46,746 bases of DNA, from NCBI GenBank assembly GCA_009692045.1, contig SIAA01000014.1, positions 1 through 46,746 of the forward strand. The letters run 5' to 3'. Both the position numbers and the translations under genes were made by a program. This document shows positions 32,817-41,228 of the stretch, piece by piece (position 1 is the first letter of the stretch; each line of letters opens with the position of its first letter). Below the pieces are notes generated by a model. The model had not been told where the DNA came from, made no database searches, and worked only from the letters and a program-made list of their open reading frames with translations. Source of the stretch: Phycisphaerales bacterium. Lineage in GTDB: Bacteria; Planctomycetota; Phycisphaerae; Phycisphaerales; SM1A02.

Positions 32817-33968
32817 TCACTCCAGCCAATCCTTCGCCTTCAATCGCTCGGGAACATAAACCTCCGTGACATAGGAAATGTTCTTGGTGATGAGCGACTC
32901 GACCTCCATCTTGAAACCGTTGCGCAGCATGCGCTGGATCTCTTTTTGCCAGGGCTTGTTGCCCAAGAACCAGGGATACTCGGCGATTTGCTTGGCGCGC
33001 TCGGTGTCGCGATCGTTCAACTCAATCTTGACATCGTCCTTCAATCCGCATCGCTCATAGTCGGCGGCGCGAATGCCGAGAAACTTGGCATCGGGAATGG
33101 CCAGCCGACTCGACTCGAAGGCCAGATTGATCGAGCCCTGCTTGATGACACTAAAGATGTAGTGCCCCCAGGGATCGCAATCAAGAAGACAGTAAACGGG
33201 TAGACCCAACTCGCGATTCAATCGCGAGAGCAGGCGGCGCACCCCGCGCGGAGGTTGACCGGAGCCCTCGGTGAGGATGCAGTTGTGTTTCTCCCAGAAG
33301 CGATCCTCGTTGAACCGACTCCACACGGTGTCTTTTTCAACATGGAGCACGAACTTGGCCTCGCACTTGCCAAACTCCAGCACGCCGGGCTCGCAGATGG
33401 AGGGAATGGCGTAGCCGCCCGTCCCCATGCGACGGCAGTCGATCTCGTCACCGTTGTCCCGCACCGTGATGTTGCCCACCATCGTGCCGCGTTTCTTGGC
33501 AAAGAGGTGCAGGTTCTCCCTAAGAGTTTCCATAGCGACCTCGATGTCCTCCAGGATCCCATCGGACTCGTCCTGCCCTGCAAAGGTCTTCTCCTTCGTT
33601 CCCGGAATACTGTGCAGGCTCATGTAGTACATGCCACGCAGGCTCAGGGTCTTTCTTGCTTCAATCAGGTCCTTGCATCCCTTGGACAGCAAGAGAGTCT
33701 GCATGAACTTCTTGGCCTGAGCCGTATTGAATAGGTTGCGGCGCAGCTTTGACTGCCCCATCTCCAACAGGCGCTTGCGCTCGTTGTAAGTGGTGTTGGA
33801 GAGCGTTCGTTGCGGCACATCTACGAATGGATCGATCTCCGCGAGAGACTGCTTCACAACGCGTGCGCCCATGCCGCAGATGCTCTCGAGCGTTTTCTTG
33901 TCGGTCGCCACGCTCACTGCCGCTCGCCGTGGCGCGCCAACTGAGATTGATTCCTTCTTCTTTGTCAT
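32817..33968 (-). CDS. top6A: DNA topoisomerase VI subunit A (Spo11-like)
   Basis: A 383-residue type IIB topoisomerase subunit that cuts both DNA strands through a tyrosine. RGMYYMSLHSI carries the probable nucleophile, Y115 (aligned with RDIFY of Spo11). The Toprim metal-binding residues are E211 in LHVEKDTVW, and D263 and D265 in LLDCDPWGHYI. The length matches archaeal Top6A. The N-terminus is basic and probably disordered. A GGAG lies 6 bases ahead of the ATG, 30 bases after subunit B. Top6A is typical of archaea and plants; bacterial copies are rare. Confidence 0.93.
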   Translation of the reverse strand: MTKKKESISVGAPRRAAVSVATDKKTLESICGMGARVVKQSLAEIDPFVDVPQRTLSNTTYNERKRLLEMGQSKLRRNLFNTAQAKKFMQTLLLSKGCKDLIEARKTLSLRGMYYMSLHSIPGTKEKTFAGQDESDGILEDIEVAMETLRENLHLFAKKRGTMVGNITVRDNGDEIDCRRMGTGGYAIPSICEPGVLEFGKCEAKFVLHVEKDTVWSRFNEDRFWEKHNCILTEGSGQPPRGVRRLLSRLNRELGLPVYCLLDCDPWGHYIFSVIKQGSINLAFESSRLAIPDAKFLGIRAADYERCGLKDDVKIELNDRDTERAKQIAEYPWFLGNKPWQKEIQRMLRNGFKMEVESLITKNISYVTEVYVPERLKAKDWLE

Positions 33969-33998
33969 TACTTCTCCGTGGCTCTTGCAGCCCCGACA

Positions 33999-35882
33999 TC
34001 ACATGCCGAACAGGTTGCCATCTGAGGGTTTCGCTTTAGGTTTCACTTTGGGTTTCACTTTGCCGATGAGTGCGGGCGCCGATCTGGGCGCAGCCGGCTT
34101 TGCCCCCGACAGTGGCTCATGGATCGCTAGCGCCTCATGCAGCGGCAAGGTGGGCTCAACCTCTTGCCGCGCTGCGATGCGATTCTCCACGATTACTACC
34201 GACTCGTCGCTCTCTAGGTGAGACTCCAACACCTGCCCCTCATCATCGAGAGACTGGTCGGCTTCCTCCGTCTTGGTTTTCGCCAGTCGCATCAGAGCGT
34301 CGTACACAGACTGAGCTGGTGTGCCCGTGATGGCCTCGCAGGCTCGCGCGGTCTCGCCGATGTATCGCTCAAATATCCCGCGCCGCTCCGTCTCGTGTTT
34401 CATGCGCTGGCGGCGCTTTATGTAAGCGCCCAGTTTGCGTCCCGCCTCCTGTAGCGCCAGCCGCATCTCCTTGCGAATCTCGTCATAGTCGGCGACCGCC
34501 TCCTTGGACTCGCTCGTGAATGGCACCCAAGCACTGGCCATGTGAATCATGATTACTAGTGGCCCCTCGGGCAAGGCATCTCGACCCTGACTCAAACCAT
34601 ATGGTCGCCAGTTGGTTTCCACAATCGACTTGAAGGAACAGCAGGCTGACTGCTGGTAGAGGAGCGGCACTCGATTGGCAAAGCGAATGACCCGCGCGCT
34701 CTCATCCTTGGGAAGTTCGCCACCGAAGGCGATACCCACTTCAATCTGAAATGGATTGCCCCGGTAGACATCGGCCGGCCGTGTTGCCGCCGAGAAGAAC
34801 TCGGCCTTCACGCCCTTGAGCAACCCGGAGAGCAGCGCCTTGGTGCCGATCGGCACCAGACAATCGGTGCTAGGCGCCATTATGCGCACCTCTTGAATCG
34901 CTTTGTAAACAGCCTCGGCCTCCTTGTGGCCGACTTGTTTGATCCAAGTGCGATTCGTCACGCCCGCGCGTTCACACAACTCGCGCGCAACCGAGGGCGA
35001 GACGCGACAGAACTCCTCCTGCAGGAAGGAGCCGAGCTGTGTCCTCTCTGTTCGCTCCATCATTTGGATCAGAGTGCCCAGTTCGATGCCCTTGGGGTGC
35101 GGCTTGATCTCCTTGGCTTCGGGCGGCAACTCCTCAACACCGCGCGGGAACTCCATGCGCTCATTCTCGGGAGTCACATAGGTGAACGAGGCATGGGGAT
35201 TGGCAATCGCCGTCTGCTCCAAGTACTCATCGACCGACTGCCGACCCTTCTGATGGCGACCCTCCAACTCGATGGTCACCTGCGTTCCGTGTCCATCGGG
35301 AAAGAGCGAGTCGTCTTCGGGATGCTCGGTCTCACTCACGATGTCGGCGCGGTTCTTTGATGTGTCCATCTTGAGCACCACTTCATGAGAGGGGTGCTTC
35401 TTGCCAATCTTGGAGACAATGAGCAGTGGTTGACCGGTGGTCATCAAGCCATACATTCCGGCAGCGCTGATACCGATCCCCTGCTGCCCGCGGCTCATCT
35501 TCAATCGATGAAACTTGCTGCCGTAGAGAAGGCGCCCGAATACATGCTCGATCTGCTTGCGCACAATTCCTGGACCGTTGTCGCGAACCGTCACTTTGAA
35601 TCGCGTCTCGCCCAGCTGAGAAATCTCAACATGAATCGAGGGAAGGATGCCCGCCTCTTCGCACGCATCGAGCGAGTTGTCGACTGCTTCTTTCACTGTG
35701 GTGAGAAGCGCCTTGCGGGGATTATCAAACCCCAACAAGTGTCGATTCTTGGCGAAGAACTCGCTCACGGCGATGTCTCGCTGGCGATCCCCCATCTCTT
35801 CTGCGGTCGCGCGCCGCACTTTCGCTGACTTGGGCTTTGTCTCGGTCACGGCAACTCCATTAGCCGACTCTAGCGTTGTCAT
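33999..35882 (-). CDS. top6B: DNA topoisomerase VI subunit B
   Basis: A 627-residue ATPase subunit that drives strand passage with Top6A. The GHKL ATP site is complete: KEAVDNSLDACE at 64-75, DNGPGI at 101-106 and GQQGIGISAA at 132-141. The transducer domain follows (about 230-460). The tail after about 530 is an extension rich in Glu, Ala and Pro, ending in KVKPKVKPKAKP and NLFGM, which is not part of the conserved core. The start ATG at 35882 follows AAGGAGG at a somewhat long distance (13-14 bases). Gene order B then A is the archaeal order. Confidence 0.94.
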   Translation of the reverse strand: MTTLESANGVAVTETKPKSAKVRRATAEEMGDRQRDIAVSEFFAKNRHLLGFDNPRKALLTTVKEAVDNSLDACEEAGILPSIHVEISQLGETRFKVTVRDNGPGIVRKQIEHVFGRLLYGSKFHRLKMSRGQQGIGISAAGMYGLMTTGQPLLIVSKIGKKHPSHEVVLKMDTSKNRADIVSETEHPEDDSLFPDGHGTQVTIELEGRHQKGRQSVDEYLEQTAIANPHASFTYVTPENERMEFPRGVEELPPEAKEIKPHPKGIELGTLIQMMERTERTQLGSFLQEEFCRVSPSVARELCERAGVTNRTWIKQVGHKEAEAVYKAIQEVRIMAPSTDCLVPIGTKALLSGLLKGVKAEFFSAATRPADVYRGNPFQIEVGIAFGGELPKDESARVIRFANRVPLLYQQSACCSFKSIVETNWRPYGLSQGRDALPEGPLVIMIHMASAWVPFTSESKEAVADYDEIRKEMRLALQEAGRKLGAYIKRRQRMKHETERRGIFERYIGETARACEAITGTPAQSVYDALMRLAKTKTEEADQSLDDEGQVLESHLESDESVVIVENRIAARQEVEPTLPLHEALAIHEPLSGAKPAAPRSAPALIGKVKPKVKPKAKPSDGNLFGM

Positions 35883-35973
35883 ACTTCTGACTTCGCCTCC
35901 TTGCGTGTCCGAGTTTTATCAGGGATTGGGATCGAAGCACTGACTAAGGCTGATCTGGTATCTTCCCTGCCCC

Positions 35974-36444
35974 ATGGAAACGACCCTCATCATCCTCAAG
36001 CCCGATGCCGTCCAGCGTGGCCTGATCGGTCAGATAATCTCTCGGCTCGAGGACAAAGGGCTGCAGATTGTCGGTGCCAAGATGATGCAAATCAGTCAGG
36101 ATCTGGCTGCAAAGCACTATAAGGATCATGCTGGGAAGCCCTTTTATGAGGGTCTGGTTCGGTTCATGACCAGTTCGCCTGTGGTTGTTCTGGCGGTGCG
36201 CGGCATTGGCGCCATCGCCATCTGCCGTGGGTTGATGGGGGCAACTTTCGGCTCAAAGGCTGCTGCTGGAACCATCCGTGGCGATTTTGGGGTCTCCAAC
36301 TCGTTCAACCTGATTCATGGCTCCGATGGCCCGGAGGCAGCTCTACGGGAGATAGGCTTGTTCTTCCAAGCTGGCGAGGTATTGGAGTTCAAGCGCCCCC
36401 AGGATGCCTGGGTGTACGATTTTTCAGGTCCGCGCCCCGAATAG
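35974..36444 (+). CDS. ndk: Nucleoside diphosphate kinase
   Basis: A 156-residue enzyme that moves a phosphate between nucleoside di- and triphosphates. It opens with TLIILKPDAVQRGLIG. GTIRGDFG and the active-site histidine H115 in NLIHGSDG are intact. The C-terminal 15 residues (FKRPQDAWVYDF) extend a little beyond the core. A possible TATCTT -10 box lies ten bases before the ATG, but no clear -35 box or ribosome site is visible; the 5' leader would be very short. It diverges from top6B. Confidence 0.96.
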   Translation: METTLIILKPDAVQRGLIGQIISRLEDKGLQIVGAKMMQISQDLAAKHYKDHAGKPFYEGLVRFMTSSPVVVLAVRGIGAIAICRGLMGATFGSKAAAGTIRGDFGVSNSFNLIHGSDGPEAALREIGLFFQAGEVLEFKRPQDAWVYDFSGPRPE

Positions 36445-36545
36445 GGCGTCGTAACCAATCTGACCAAAGCAATCTAAGAGTATAGGGGGCGATTGCAGAA
36501 CCGTTTTGCAAGCGGTTGCGTATGTATTGCCGCAAGACTTAAGAC

Positions 36546-36593
36546 TTGAACACGCTGGTTATCAGACTCACAATCATCTTGAATACCTAAAAT
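36546..36593 (+). promoter_or_regulatory. Possible promoter region of the sigma factor gene
   Basis: TTGAAC (36546-36551) and CACAAT (36569-36574) are spaced by 17 bases. A TAAAAT at 36588-36593 is an alternative -10 box but lacks a -35 partner. An inverted repeat, AACCG/CGGTT, lies further upstream (about 36498-36517). The assignment is tentative. Confidence 0.3.
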
Positions 36594-36632
36594 CGTGTGG
36601 CGGAGGCAGGAAGAGGAGTCTCGGAGCCCCCC

Positions 36633-37679
36633 ATGATCGACCCAGTATTCGACCCCGAAATCACACTCCACGACAGTTCGACCTCTAACGGCACCCGGTC
36701 TCGGCGCGCTGCAATCAGGCTTCGCCCACGCAGCGCAGGCGCAAGGTTTACCCCAGAAGCCGCCGCCCGGCTAGCCATGATCCTGGCTGAGGGTGTCGAC
36801 TTTGTGGAATCTCCGATGTTTGGCAGAGGTGGGGCGGAGGAACGGATTTTCGACAACGCCCCTGCTGTCCGGACCGCCGATGTGGGCTGGTACCGGCCGC
36901 TGATGGATGACATGAACAACAAGGATCGCGACTCCATTCGCAGCACGAAGCGCGTGGTCTTCACCGCGGCCGAGGAGCGGACCATTTTCTATCAGCTCAA
37001 CTACGCGCGGTACTGCATGGCTCGAATTATCAAGCGCACCGGAAAGCGCGGCCCTGACACCGCGACGGCCAGGACTCTGCTGGGTTGGGACCGGAGAGTC
37101 GAGAGTTTGAGAGACAGGATTGCCGAGGCCAATCTCGCCCTCGTGCTTGCCATGGCCAAGCGTGTTCGCGCCGGCGATGGTGACTTTGGCGACTTCATCA
37201 GCGAGGGCAACATGGCGCTCATGCGCTCGATCGACAAGTTCGATGTGGGACGCGGATTCAAGTTCTCAACCTATGCGTGCCGCGCCATCTTGAAGGCGTT
37301 CAGCCGTCATGGCATGAAACTCACCAAGTATCGGCAGCGATTTCCTGTGGGGTTTGATCCAGAGATGGAGCAGGGAAACCACGCCAGTGATGTGCGCGTG
37401 CTGCAGGATGGCGAGTCGGCCGCCGAGGTAAAGCACCTGGTTCAGTCCAATGCGGCAGACCTTTCCATCGTGGAGCGACGCGTTCTATCGTTTCGATTCG
37501 CACTCGGGCTCCCCGTGGGAACCGCGCAAATGACGCTTGAACAGGTCGGCAGTCAGATCGGGGTCACCAAGGAGCGCGTGCGGCAGATTCAGAATGCCGC
37601 GATCGCAAAACTCCGCGTGGTCTTGGAAAACTCAGGTCCACGAAGTTCTCTTGCCTCAACCTGCGGTCAGCTCAACTGA
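36633..37679 (+). CDS. RNA polymerase sigma factor, sigma-70 family
   Basis: A 348-residue sigma factor. Region 1.2/2.1 begins near FTAAEERTIFYQLNYARY. Region 2 is clear (LALVLAMAKRV, FGDFISEGNMALMRSID, FKFSTYACRAI), and region 4 has the HTH TLEQVGSQIGVTKERVRQI. The first 100 residues are not conserved and look unstructured. Its size lies between the housekeeping factor and small alternative factors, so it is probably an alternative group 2/3 factor, not an ECF factor. The ATG at 36633 has CGGAG 6 bases ahead. No anti-sigma factor is adjacent. The 3' end overlaps the convergent MFS gene by 8 bases. Confidence 0.9.
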   Translation: MIDPVFDPEITLHDSSTSNGTRSRRAAIRLRPRSAGARFTPEAAARLAMILAEGVDFVESPMFGRGGAEERIFDNAPAVRTADVGWYRPLMDDMNNKDRDSIRSTKRVVFTAAEERTIFYQLNYARYCMARIIKRTGKRGPDTATARTLLGWDRRVESLRDRIAEANLALVLAMAKRVRAGDGDFGDFISEGNMALMRSIDKFDVGRGFKFSTYACRAILKAFSRHGMKLTKYRQRFPVGFDPEMEQGNHASDVRVLQDGESAAEVKHLVQSNAADLSIVERRVLSFRFALGLPVGTAQMTLEQVGSQIGVTKERVRQIQNAAIAKLRVVLENSGPRSSLASTCGQLN

Positions 37680-38868
37680 CCGGCTGTGCCGCGATCTCAT
37701 TTTGGGCGGCGGCACGCGACACCCCTAAGAGTGCCACGATGTTGGTGGCGAAGTGCGCCACCGCGAAAATAACGATCACCGACGCGTAGTTAGCGATTCC
37801 CGGGTCCGCCCCACCAAGCGATGCGGCTAGTGCTGCGGCCAGACCTAATCCCGCAAAATAACCCATGTCGCCGGCGGCGCGGAATCCCCCCATTGCTGCC
37901 GAGCCCGCACTGCATCCGGCAACTAGCACCAGACTTGATGCCAGAAGCGCGGCTCCCGACACCCCCACCACCGTCAGCAGCACCGCCAAACCTAGAGAGT
38001 CCTCAGATGCAAGTGGGATGCAGGCCATGGCCCCGGCGTACGCCAAACCGCCCCCAAGGCGGACCCGAAATGCGCCAACTTGATCCACTAGCCAGCCCGC
38101 CGGGGTAGCCCCTAGTGCCATCAGCCCCAGCGGCAATCCGATCAACCATCCGCGCTGCGCCGAGGAATAGCCGAGGTAGGAGCCAAGCACGACTGGAAGA
38201 ACTGCCGTCATTACGCCTCCGGTCGAGCGATCAACAAAAGTCATGGCAAGGGGCGGCCACATCGACGGAATGTGGACTCGCATCCGTGGTGCTTTGCGCG
38301 TCATCGCGCATGGTGCAGCAGATTCGGAGGCAATCACCGCGCCGCGCCGCCAGAGAGCCACCACGGCCACGATGACGCAGGCAAGAGCTGCTACGGGAAA
38401 CACGAATGTCGCTCCGGCATCGCGTGCTGTGATGCCTCCCACTATTACCCCGGTTGCCAATCCCAGAGTCAGCGCCGTGGAGGCCGCGCCCAGCCCTACA
38501 CCCCATGAATGACCGCTAGTGCGGCGCACACCATCAAAGAGAAGTGCGAACACGACTACATCCGTGACACCCTCGGCGGCTCGCAGCGCCAAGGTTGGCC
38601 CGAACCCAATGTCACACCACATGCATAGAAGCAGGAGGGCATCGGCCATCGAAGCCACCGCCAACAACTTGTATGGCGCGACCCGCCGCCGCAATAGCGA
38701 GAGGAGCGGCACCGCTAGCAAAGCACCTGGCAGGTTCACTGCCAGAAAAACCTGCGCCGCTGGAGTCGAGACGCCATAGCGATCCACAAATAAATCCTTG
38801 ATCACCGACACCACGATGGTGTCCGGAACGGCGGAGACAAAGATGATTAGGGCGAGCAGCCAGCGCAC
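37672..38868 (-). CDS. Major facilitator superfamily transporter
   Basis: A 398-residue membrane protein with about 12 hydrophobic segments in two halves, separated by a basic central loop ([25 protein letters not shown]). [12 protein letters not shown] after the second helix fits the MFS loop 2-3 region loosely. The substrate cannot be told. Translation seems to begin at a GTG (38868), giving [10 protein letters not shown]; no ribosome site is evident. It converges with the sigma factor gene. Confidence 0.85.
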   Translation of the reverse strand: MRWLLALIIFVSAVPDTIVVSVIKDLFVDRYGVSTPAAQVFLAVNLPGALLAVPLLSLLRRRVAPYKLLAVASMADALLLLCMWCDIGFGPTLALRAAEGVTDVVVFALLFDGVRRTSGHSWGVGLGAASTALTLGLATGVIVGGITARDAGATFVFPVAALACVIVAVVALWRRGAVIASESAAPCAMTRKAPRMRVHIPSMWPPLAMTFVDRSTGGVMTAVLPVVLGSYLGYSSAQRGWLIGLPLGLMALGATPAGWLVDQVGAFRVRLGGGLAYAGAMACIPLASEDSLGLAVLLTVVGVSGAALLASSLVLVAGCSAGSAAMGGFRAAGDMGYFAGLGLAAALAASLGGADPGIANYASVIVIFAVAHFATNIVALLGVSRAAAQNEIAAQPVS

Positions 38869-38884
38869 GGATCAAGGAGGGTAT

Positions 38885-38956
38885 CGGCTGCGCGCCGCTG
38901 AACACACCACGCCCGCTGATCGGCTGCGTGTCGCTGGATACACTACGCCCCTAATG
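38885..38956. repeat. Imperfect 36-bp tandem duplication upstream of the CoA-transferase gene
   Basis: The unit beginning CGGCTGCG at 38885 recurs at 38921. The two copies share blocks CGGCTGCG, CGCTG, ACAC and ACGCCC at identical spacing, with a handful of substitutions. The second copy runs into the start codon at 38954 and contains TACACT, a possible -10 box; the first has CACACC there. A duplicated promoter or binding site is plausible. Confidence 0.6.
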
Positions 38957-39652
38957 GCCATCAATAAGGTGTTTCCCTCTGCTGCTGCCGCCCTCAGTGG
39001 ACTCACCCGCGATGGCATTACCGTCGCTGTAGGCGGCTTTGGCCTGTGCGGAATCCCCGAGCAACTCATCATTGCTCTGCGCGATAGTGGAGCCAAGAAC
39101 CTAACGGCCGTCAGCAACAACGCCGGTGTTGATGACTGGGGCTTGGGGCTGCTGCTGAAGACAAGGCAGATCCGCAAGATGGTTTCCAGTTATGTGGGCG
39201 AAAACGGGGAGTTTGAGCGGCAGTTCATGGCTGGAGAGCTGGAGTTGGAGTTCACACCTCAGGGAACTCTGGCCGAACGGCTACGCGCTGGCGGAGCTGG
39301 CATCCCTGCCTTCTACACAGCGACAGGTGTCGGCACCGTTGTGGCTGAGGGAAAGCCCCACGAGGTGTTTGACGGAAGGCAGTTTGTTCTGGAGCGGGGA
39401 ATCAAAGCTGATCTGGCACTGGTAAAGGCCTGGAAGGCTGACCGTTTCGGCAACCTGGTATTCCGCCGCACGGCTCGAAACTTCAACCCCATGGTGGCTA
39501 CCAGCGGTGCAGCTACAGTTGCGGAAGTTGAAGAACTCGTTGAAACCGGGGAGTTGGATCCTGATGGAATCCACACACCTGGAATCTTCGTGGATCGGAT
39601 TGTGGTCACCAAGTCTGAGAAACGAATCGAGCAGCGAACAACCTCTTCGTGA
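38954..39652 (+). CDS. scoA: 3-oxoacid CoA-transferase subunit A (lone copy)
   Basis: A 232-residue subunit that normally pairs with subunit B to move CoA from succinyl-CoA to acetoacetate. The conserved N-terminus reads [14 protein letters not shown], with [12 protein letters not shown] after it. [32 protein letters not shown] and [11 protein letters not shown] follow, as in SCOT/AtoD-type subunits. The catalytic glutamate lies in subunit B, which is not downstream here: the next gene is unrelated. The ATG at 38954 lies within the tandem repeat; the frame extends to 38798 but overlaps the MFS start region. Confidence 0.92.
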   Translation: MAINKVFPSAAAALSGLTRDGITVAVGGFGLCGIPEQLIIALRDSGAKNLTAVSNNAGVDDWGLGLLLKTRQIRKMVSSYVGENGEFERQFMAGELELEFTPQGTLAERLRAGGAGIPAFYTATGVGTVVAEGKPHEVFDGRQFVLERGIKADLALVKAWKADRFGNLVFRRTARNFNPMVATSGAATVAEVEELVETGELDPDGIHTPGIFVDRIVVTKSEKRIEQRTTSS

Positions 39653-39681
39653 GGCACTTGGAAAAACTGCGCACCCAAGTT

Positions 39682-39695
39682 TTATAGTCCTATAA
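39682..39695. promoter_or_regulatory. AT-rich palindrome upstream of the secretion operon
   Basis: TTATAG-tc-CTATAA is a perfect 14-bp inverted repeat in an otherwise GC-rich region, between the CoA-transferase stop and the start at 39813. It contains TATAGT, a fair -10 box, with TTGGAA 19 bases upstream. It could be a promoter or an operator for the secretion genes. Confidence 0.38.
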
Positions 39696-39812
39696 CCCAG
39701 TTTCATGGAGCTTGCGGCACATTCGATCAGAACTTGAATGCCATATCAGCGTCCCATCGGCGTTAGACCGTAGCCACATCTTCAACTCACCTGACAGAAA
39801 ACGGATCCCCCC

Positions 39813-41210
39813 ATGGTTACCCATCTCACGATCGTCGAGTCTGCCCGAAGGTTTCTATCTGCTGGCGCGATCGGCACCGCCGCGATCGCCTGCACTCTCT
39901 TTGTGACCGCGCCAAGCTCGGCCCAACTCGGAGCCGCGGCGGGATTCAAGGAAGCGTTCACCCCTGAGTACATGAATCGCGATATGGATCTGTTCGTAGA
40001 ATTCCTCGAGCTTGAGCCCTGGCAGCAGCCCATAGTTCAGGCACTCCTGTCTGACTATCAAGACGACTTCAAGGCCGGAGTCGATGGCATGAGAGATCGA
40101 ATGGAGTCGATTCGCGACAAGATCACCGGGAGCGATCAGAACGCGATTGCCATAGTGATGCAACCGATCAATCAGTGGAGCCTAGAGAGAAAGGCGCTCG
40201 GTCTTCGCTTCATTGAAAACCTGCGCAGCCAGTTGAGCGAGGAGCAACTTCGAGACAACTGGACAAGGCTGGAACGAGCGATACGCCGAGACAAGGAACT
40301 CCCGCGCGGCGTGATCGGCGGGGAGTCGGTGGACATTGTGGTGATCACCCGAGAGTTGGATGTTCCGCCGCCGGTGATGGACTCCGCCAAGGAGGCTCTG
40401 GAGCGCTACGAGATCAATCTCGACGCTGCGCTAGCCGCCCGCGCCCAACAAATGGATGAGTCTCAGCCGCTCATCAAGCAGGCGATGATTGACAATGACC
40501 TTACGGTCGGGCTGCGCGAGTTGGAGAAAATCGTGGCGCACCGTGTGGGGGTTCGTTGCGCCCAAGACATTGGCATCACCGAGGTGACAGCCGCGATGGG
40601 TGCGCCCTGGGGCGAGACTGTTCGCATTGAATCGCTAAGACGGAGTTTCCCCATTGCCTACCGTACAACTTCTCTCGAGAGCTTTTTCGCCGAGGCTCTG
40701 GGACTGGAGGGCATCACCCCGGAGCAGATAGCCAAGATCGAAGCATTGCATCTCGATTACCAGAGCCAGTTTGATTCATATACGGATCGCATAGTCGAGA
40801 GTCAACGAGTCGAGGAACCCAAGCAGCAAACTCAATCGGTACGCCAGTCAGTCGCGCGCCAGAGTGGACAGCCCGCGATCAAGCCGCTGGAAAACCCCTA
40901 CAAGGACCTGCTTGACGAACGCGAGGCTCTGAGCGGGAAGTACCGGGGACTCATTGCCGATGTCTTGGGAGAAGTGCTCACGGCAAAGTTGACAGGAGCC
41001 GCCAAGTTTGATTCGCTGGAGGCGGCAAGAATGGCTGCCGAGGCTGGCCGCGCTGCCGCATCTGCGGAGCGCGATGGCAAGGCGTCCTCTACTGGTTCGC
41101 CCGTGGGCGGACTATCTGGCGCGGGTCGTGGCGGTCGAGGAAGTGGTTCGGCAAGCCCGGGCAGTGCTGCGGGCGCCGCAGGCACCCCCGCCAGCATCAC
41201 CGAAGATTGA
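39813..41210 (+). CDS. Exported helical protein at the head of the type II secretion operon
   Basis: A 465-residue protein with a signal peptide (ends near TAPSSAQLG). The mature part is mostly helical and charged, with repeated LxLxxxQ-like segments (LELEPWQQPIVQALL, LGLEGITPEQIAKIEAL) that recall stress-type LTxxQ proteins and planctomycete exported helical proteins. The last 40 residues are Gly/Ser/Ala-rich (GLSGAGRGGRGSGSASPG). No known domain is certain. It ends 18 bases before gspE, so it is probably made with the secretion machine and may be an assembly factor or a substrate. Confidence 0.72.
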   Translation: MVTHLTIVESARRFLSAGAIGTAAIACTLFVTAPSSAQLGAAAGFKEAFTPEYMNRDMDLFVEFLELEPWQQPIVQALLSDYQDDFKAGVDGMRDRMESIRDKITGSDQNAIAIVMQPINQWSLERKALGLRFIENLRSQLSEEQLRDNWTRLERAIRRDKELPRGVIGGESVDIVVITRELDVPPPVMDSAKEALERYEINLDAALAARAQQMDESQPLIKQAMIDNDLTVGLRELEKIVAHRVGVRCAQDIGITEVTAAMGAPWGETVRIESLRRSFPIAYRTTSLESFFAEALGLEGITPEQIAKIEALHLDYQSQFDSYTDRIVESQRVEEPKQQTQSVRQSVARQSGQPAIKPLENPYKDLLDEREALSGKYRGLIADVLGEVLTAKLTGAAKFDSLEAARMAAEAGRAAASAERDGKASSTGSPVGGLSGAGRGGRGSGSASPGSAAGAAGTPASITED

Positions 41211-41228
41211 ACGGGTAGTCGCACAAGG

